Below are positions 60,587-64,000 of a stretch of DNA of 64,000 bases, piece after piece. Position 1 is the first letter of the stretch, and the number at the start of each line of letters is the position of its first letter. The notes under the pieces were generated by a model, which saw nothing but the letters and a program-made list of their open reading frames with translations, had not been told where the DNA came from and did no database searches. The position numbers and the translations under genes were made by a program. The stretch is from Streptomonospora nanhaiensis (lineage in GTDB: Bacteria; Actinomycetota; Actinomycetes; Streptosporangiales; Streptosporangiaceae), in NCBI RefSeq assembly GCF_026642255.1, contig NZ_CP113264.1, positions 2,976,001-3,040,000 on the forward strand, written 5' to 3'.

Positions 60587-61258
60587 ATGCTCTCGACCAC
60601 GGAACGCACCAGACTCGGCCGCGCCAAGCACAAGGCCCGGACCGCGCGCACCGACCTCTACGACCTCCTGGACGCCGGGTCGGTCTGCCACCTCGGCGTC
60701 GTCGTGAACGGCGCGCCCATGGTGGTCCCCACCGGTTACGGCCGCATCGGCGACACCCTCTACCTGCACGGGTCCACCGGCGCCCGGTCGCTGCGCGCCG
60801 GCGGGGAGGTGTGCGTGACCGTGACCCTCGTGGACGGCCTCGTCCTGGCCCGGTCCGCGTTCAACCACTCCCTCAACCACCGCTCCGCCATGGTCTACGG
60901 CGTGCCGCGCGTGGTCGGGGACGAGGAGGAGTCGCTGGCCGCGCTGCGGGCCCTGACCGAGCAGTTCGCGCCGGGGCGGTGGGACGCCGTCCGCCCGCCC
61001 ACCGCCAAGGAGCTCGCCGCCACACGGGTGCTGGCGCTGTCGTTGGAGGAGGCCTCAGTGAAGGTGCGGACCGGCCCGCCCGTGGACGACGAGGACGACC
61101 TCGGCCTGCCGGTCTGGGCGGGCGTCGTGCCGGTCCGCCAGGTGTTCGGCGCACCCGAGCCCGACCCCGGCCTGGCGCCCGGGACCGGGGTGCCCGAGCA
61201 CGTCGCGGCGCTCTCCGGCGCGCTCGCGCCGTCCGGTGGCACGGCCGGGGCGCGCTGA
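60587..61258 (+). CDS. Pyridoxamine-5'-phosphate-oxidase-like FMN-binding protein
   Basis: A 223-residue split-barrel flavoprotein of the PPOX superfamily (NimA/flavin-nucleotide-binding branch). It shows LLDAGSVCHLGVVVNGAPMV, VPTGYGRIGDTLYLHGSTGA, VCVTVTLVDGLVLARSAFNH and SLNHRSAMVYGVPRVV, with the conserved basic residues for FMN phosphate. A C-terminal segment ends VPVRQVFGAPEPDPGLAPG. ATG 60587 lies 19 bp from the MocR start. The product may be a B6-linked oxidase or a general flavin reductase; no substrate can be given. Confidence 0.9.
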   Translation: MLSTTERTRLGRAKHKARTARTDLYDLLDAGSVCHLGVVVNGAPMVVPTGYGRIGDTLYLHGSTGARSLRAGGEVCVTVTLVDGLVLARSAFNHSLNHRSAMVYGVPRVVGDEEESLAALRALTEQFAPGRWDAVRPPTAKELAATRVLALSLEEASVKVRTGPPVDDEDDLGLPVWAGVVPVRQVFGAPEPDPGLAPGTGVPEHVAALSGALAPSGGTAGAR

Positions 61259-61525
61259 CCCCGGGGCGCCCTCCGAGGGGTTCCGGGGCGGTGCGCGGGC
61301 CCGGTCGTGCTCCACGGGCGCGGGCCCCGTGGGAGGGGGCCGTCCGGTCGCGGGGCCGGGACGGTGCGGGGAGGCACGGCCCGGAGCGCCGTCCGGCGGG
61401 GTCGGGAACAGGGTCGGCGGGGCCGGCCCCTGCTCCCGGGACACCGGAGCGGAGGCGCCCCCGGCGGTCGCCGGGGACACCCCCGCTCCGATGCGGTCCG
61501 CGGGCGCTTCGCCGCGCCCGTCGGA

Positions 61526-62413
61526 TCAGCAGCTCAGGTTCCCCCCGGTGGTGGTGCCGAGGATCTGGGTGAACTCCGTGAACTTGTTGATGCGGCTCTG
61601 GACCTGCCCCGGGTTGTTGCCGTTGCACTCCATCGCGCCGTTGATCGAGCGGATGGTCTCGCCGAAGCCGTGGCCGTTGACGATGGCGTTGTGGGGCGTC
61701 ATCGTGCCGGGGCCGCTCTGGGTGTTCCAGTACCAGAGGCCGGTCCGCCAGGCGACCGAGGCGTTCTGCTCGACCAGGTAGGGGTTGTTCAGCAGGTCGA
61801 TGCCCAGGGCGTCGCCGGCGGCCTTGTAGTTGTAGTTCCAGCTGAGCTGGATCGGACCGCGTCCGTAGTAGGCGGCCTGGCCGGCCGGGCAGCCGAAGGG
61901 CTGGTTCCAGTCGCAGTAGTGCGGGTAGTTGGCCTCGTTGGTCTCCCTGATGTGCACCAGCCCGCCGGTCTCGTGGCTGACGTTGGCGAGGAAGGCGGCC
62001 GCCTCGCGCCTTCGCACCTCGGTGCTGCCGGTGTTGGCGAAGGCCGGGTAGGAGCTGAGGGCGGTGGTGAGGCCGCTGTAGGTGTAGAAGGAGTTCCGGT
62101 TCGGGAACATCTGGTTGAACTGGGCCTCGCTGACGACGAACGCGACGGGGTTGGGCTCCTCCTCGCCGCCGTTGCCGCAGGCGCCCTGGTCGGTCCAGAC
62201 GTCGGAGGCGCCGGGGCGCTCGTTCTGCGTCCACCACTTGGCGGTGTAGTTGCGGCCGTTGTACGAGGCCTGGCTGCCGCCGGTGTAGACGGCGGAGGAG
62301 CTCCAGGCGGTCGCGCAGGCGGTGGCGGCCTGTGCGGAGAACGCGGGGAGGACGGCGAGCACAGCGGCGAGCGCGCCGAGCGCGGCCAGCTGGCTCAGGA
62401 GACGTCGGATCAC
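61526..62413 (-). CDS. Secreted chitinase, GH19 with carbohydrate-binding module
   Basis: A 295-residue exported enzyme. The signal peptide LGALAAVLAVLPAFSAQA is followed by a CBM5/12-type module (AWSSSAVYTGGSQASYNGRN, YTAKWWTQNERPG), a short Gly/Glu/Pro linker, and a GH19 catalytic domain. The general acid Glu is in LANVSHETGG, and the YYGRGPIQLSWNYNY and NIVNGHGFGETIRSINGAME-like blocks (here IVNGHGFGETIRSINGAMEC) define the family. It hydrolyses chitin outside the cell. ATG 62413 is preceded by a GGAGTGTGA stretch. Its promoter carries a DasR-like site. Confidence 0.95.
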   Translation of the reverse strand: MIRRLLSQLAALGALAAVLAVLPAFSAQAATACATAWSSSAVYTGGSQASYNGRNYTAKWWTQNERPGASDVWTDQGACGNGGEEEPNPVAFVVSEAQFNQMFPNRNSFYTYSGLTTALSSYPAFANTGSTEVRRREAAAFLANVSHETGGLVHIRETNEANYPHYCDWNQPFGCPAGQAAYYGRGPIQLSWNYNYKAAGDALGIDLLNNPYLVEQNASVAWRTGLWYWNTQSGPGTMTPHNAIVNGHGFGETIRSINGAMECNGNNPGQVQSRINKFTEFTQILGTTTGGNLSC

Positions 62414-62472
62414 GGGGTCACACTCCTAGGGTGCGGCGCGACGTCCGACCGCGCGCCGCAGGGGGTGCCGTC

Positions 62473-62501
62473 ACCTAAGCAAGCTGGTCTAGACCTGTCA
62501 A
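62473..62501 (-). promoter_or_regulatory. Chitinase promoter with DasR-like site
   Basis: On the minus strand TTGACA (62501-62496) and TTAGGT (62478-62473) form a promoter with a 17-bp spacer. The spacer contains AGGTCTAGACCAGCTT, a close match to the DasR responsive element built on TGGTCTAGACCA, and an AGACCTGT repeat overlaps the -35 region, as in Streptomyces chitinase promoters. Repression lifted by an amino sugar signal is the expected control. Confidence 0.8.
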
Positions 62502-62543
62502 GACCTGTGCCACGGATCGTGAGGATACGGTGACGGAACGGAC

Positions 62544-63030
62544 GGGGCCGGTGTGGGGGAGGGTGCCTCCGGGACGCGGGCGGTAGGTTCCGGACGCACC
62601 GCGCCCCCGTCCGCCTCGCGGTGGACGGGGGCGGTCCTTCCCGTGTCAGACGGGGTCCCCGACCCCGCCCTCCGTCTCGGGGCCGGAGCCGAGGGGGTCT
62701 CCGACCCCGCCCTCCGGGGCTGACATCGGGTCGTTGATGCCGCCGTCCGGTTCGGTCCCGGCGGGGTCGTCGATCCCGCCTTCGGGGGGCTGCTCGCTCA
62801 CCTGTGTCTCCTCGGGTCGTTGTGCGCCGTGCCCGCGACCGGGGGAGGTGGGGCGGGTCACGGTGTCCTTGTCGGCGGTCGGGATCCTGCTTCCCTTGTT
62901 CCCCGAGGCCGGTCGCCGGGAACCGTGATGCCCGCATCCGGCCGACATCCGCGGAACGGGTTGTACAGGGTCCCCTCATCGGACTCAGGGGGCCGGTGTG
63001 GGGGAGGGGTGCCTCCGGGACGCGGGCGGT
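62544..63030 (+). repeat. Pair of 41-42 bp direct repeats flanking a small gene
   Basis: The sequence at 62544-62584 (41 bp, starting GGGGCCGGTGTGGGGGAGGG) recurs at 62989-63030 with one extra G. The copies are 445 bp apart and lie on either side of the small repeat-peptide gene at 62646-62801. They may be conserved regulatory sequence, or the scars of a duplication or insertion. No longer homology extends beyond them. The remaining non-coding sequence in 62802-63125 shows nothing else. Confidence 0.75.
62646..62801 (-). CDS. 51-residue GG-x-DP repeat peptide
   Basis: A small acidic peptide starting at GTG 62801, seven bases after AGGAG. Its sequence is almost entirely repeats: GGIDDP, GGINDP, GGVGDP and GGVGDP, spaced 10 to 12 residues apart and separated by Pro/Glu/Ser/Thr-rich text. 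It has no signal peptide, no Cys and no hydrophobic segment. An upstream extension of the frame to 62948 is basic and unlike the rest. I do not know this family. A structural, metal-binding or precursor-peptide role can be imagined but is not supported. Confidence 0.55.
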   Translation of the reverse strand: MSEQPPEGGIDDPAGTEPDGGINDPMSAPEGGVGDPLGSGPETEGGVGDPV

Positions 63031-63125
63031 CCCGGGAGGCGCCGTCCGTGCCGGTCCCGGTCCGGGGAGACCGCCCTCGCCCCTGGCGCACCGGGGCCCG
63101 ACGCCCGCCGGAGGTGTCCCCCGCC

Positions 63126-64000
63126 TCATGCCGGGGCAGGTCTGGCGCGTTTCGGGCCGCTGGCCAGGGCGACGACGGCGCCGAGCACGGAGAGCCCCGC
63201 CAGCAGCAGGAACACGGCGGCGTAGCCGCCCATCGGGCCCGACAGCAGCGCGCACGCCCCCGGGGCCAGCGCCATGGTGAGCATGAGCGGGGTGTGCATG
63301 ACGCCGTTGAGCGTGGTGTAGTGCGCCTCCCCCCAGCGGTCCGCCACGGCGGTGGCCTGGAGCAGGGTGAGCACGCCCCTGGCGGAGCCCACCAGCGCGG
63401 CGGCGCCGATGACCAGGGACAGCGGTCCGCTGACCAGGGCGAGCAGTGCGGTCGCCGCCGCGCAGGCCAGGAGCACGACCGCGATCCGGTGGACCGACCC
63501 GCTGATCCGCGCCAGCGGGGTGTAGGCGAGGCGGCCCAGCACCTGCCCCACGCCCACGACGCCGAGCGCCCAGGCGGCCTCGGTGGTGCCGTAGCCGCGC
63601 TCCTGCATGAGCGGGACGATGGCGACCACCACCGCGTACACGGTCAGGGTGCCCAGGGCCAGCGCCGTGGTGAGCGCCCAGAACGCGCCGCTGCGCAGCA
63701 CCGCGCGCACGGCGGTACGGTCGCGGATCCGGTCCTCCGCCCGGGCGGGGTTCCAGGGCCGGGACAGGGCCAGGGCGTGCAGCGGGACCGCGACCAGGGC
63801 CAGGATCAGCGCGAGGACGAGGTAGGTGCCGCGCCAGCCGACCTGTGCCTCCAGCGCGGCGGTCAGCGGCGCGAAGACGGTGCTGGCCAGGCCGCCGACC
63901 AGGGTGAGGAAGGTCAGGGCCCGGACCCGGCGCGGACCGTACCAGCGGGTCAGGGCGGCGAAGGCGGGCGGGTAGGAGAGGCCGGCGACGGCGATCCCCG
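63126..64000 (-). CDS. MFS transporter, partial (runs off right edge)
   Basis: At least 290 residues of a major facilitator; the N-terminus lies beyond the window. The visible part starts within GIAVAGLSYPPAFAALTRWY, continues through FLTLVGGLASTVFAPLTAAL and VGWRGTYLVLALILALVAVP, and ends after the last helix in VALASGPKRARPAPA. An internal GTG at 63710 is not the start because the family reading continues upstream without a stop. The RWYGPRRVRALTF motif and overall layout resemble the YbfB/oxalate-formate antiporter-like MFS_1 group. Substrate unknown. Confidence 0.88.
   Translation of the reverse strand, partial: GIAVAGLSYPPAFAALTRWYGPRRVRALTFLTLVGGLASTVFAPLTAALEAQVGWRGTYLVLALILALVAVPLHALALSRPWNPARAEDRIRDRTAVRAVLRSGAFWALTTALALGTLTVYAVVVAIVPLMQERGYGTTEAAWALGVVGVGQVLGRLAYTPLARISGSVHRIAVVLLACAAATALLALVSGPLSLVIGAAALVGSARGVLTLLQATAVADRWGEAHYTTLNGVMHTPLMLTMALAPGACALLSGPMGGYAAVFLLLAGLSVLGAVVALASGPKRARPAPA

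Overview
The window is chromosomal DNA of a very GC-rich actinomycete. Supporting signs are the many GTG/TTG starts, 4-bp ATGA/GTGA gene overlaps, an F420-type (deazaflavin) reductase, sugar importers without their own ATPase, IclR/LacI/MocR regulators and a DasR-type chitinase promoter. The gene style suits Nocardiopsis or a relative, but no rRNA or other marker is present and the genus is a guess. No tRNA, rRNA or CRISPR array was seen.

Layout. 1-2.7 kb: a DUF-type hypothetical, then an Old Yellow Enzyme divergent from an ArsR-like regulator with paired operators between them. 2.7-9.1 kb: sugar cluster A, with two ADP-ribosylglycohydrolase (ARH)-like genes divergent from a LacI regulator, a solute-binding lipoprotein and two permeases. 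9.6-15.0 kb: a YdjM-like membrane protein, an alpha-mannosidase (GH38) with an IclR gene downstream, and a deazaflavin-dependent reductase. 15.2-26.3 kb: sugar cluster B, one long operon of LacI, two permeases, binding protein, two more ARH-like enzymes, a TIM-barrel/FGE-like fusion, a CaiB-type CoA transferase and a CitE-type lyase.

26.3-42.7 kb is a lower-GC accessory island. It holds a truncated IS701-like transposase interrupted by an intact IS3-family element, a decayed IS5-family element with a TTA duplication, a NucS-like PD-(D/E)XK nuclease, a decayed integrase N-terminus, and a five-gene run made of an HTH/methylase-like protein with a degenerate catalytic motif, HsdM, HsdS, HsdR and a Ser/Thr kinase with a TPR-like tail. 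It ends in gene debris and a strong terminator.

42.7-49.1 kb: a tripartite tricarboxylate transporter (tctCBA) divergent from an IclR regulator, a CoA transferase and a citrate-synthase-fold lyase, which together look like uptake and cleavage of a citrate-like acid. 49.3-59 kb: a probable metal-acquisition locus. An MFS exporter is divergent from a three-gene biosynthetic operon (methyltransferase, DUF364-like Rossmann protein, cysteine-synthase-like PLP enzyme), which converges on a FecB/FecCD/FecE-type importer. Fur/Zur-like palindromes sit on both main promoters. A small His-containing membrane protein and a PepSY-TM protein follow. 59-64 kb: a MocR regulator divergent from a PPOX-family flavoprotein, a secreted GH19 chitinase with a DasR-like site inside its promoter, a 51-residue GG-x-DP repeat peptide lying between two 41-42 bp direct repeats, and a partial MFS transporter running off the right edge.

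The strongest candidates for something undescribed are the Fur/Zur-controlled metallophore-like locus (50.5-56.5 kb), the ARH-like/FGE-fusion catabolic operons, the restriction-kinase island, and a 54-bp palindromic element present twice, each time between convergent gene ends.
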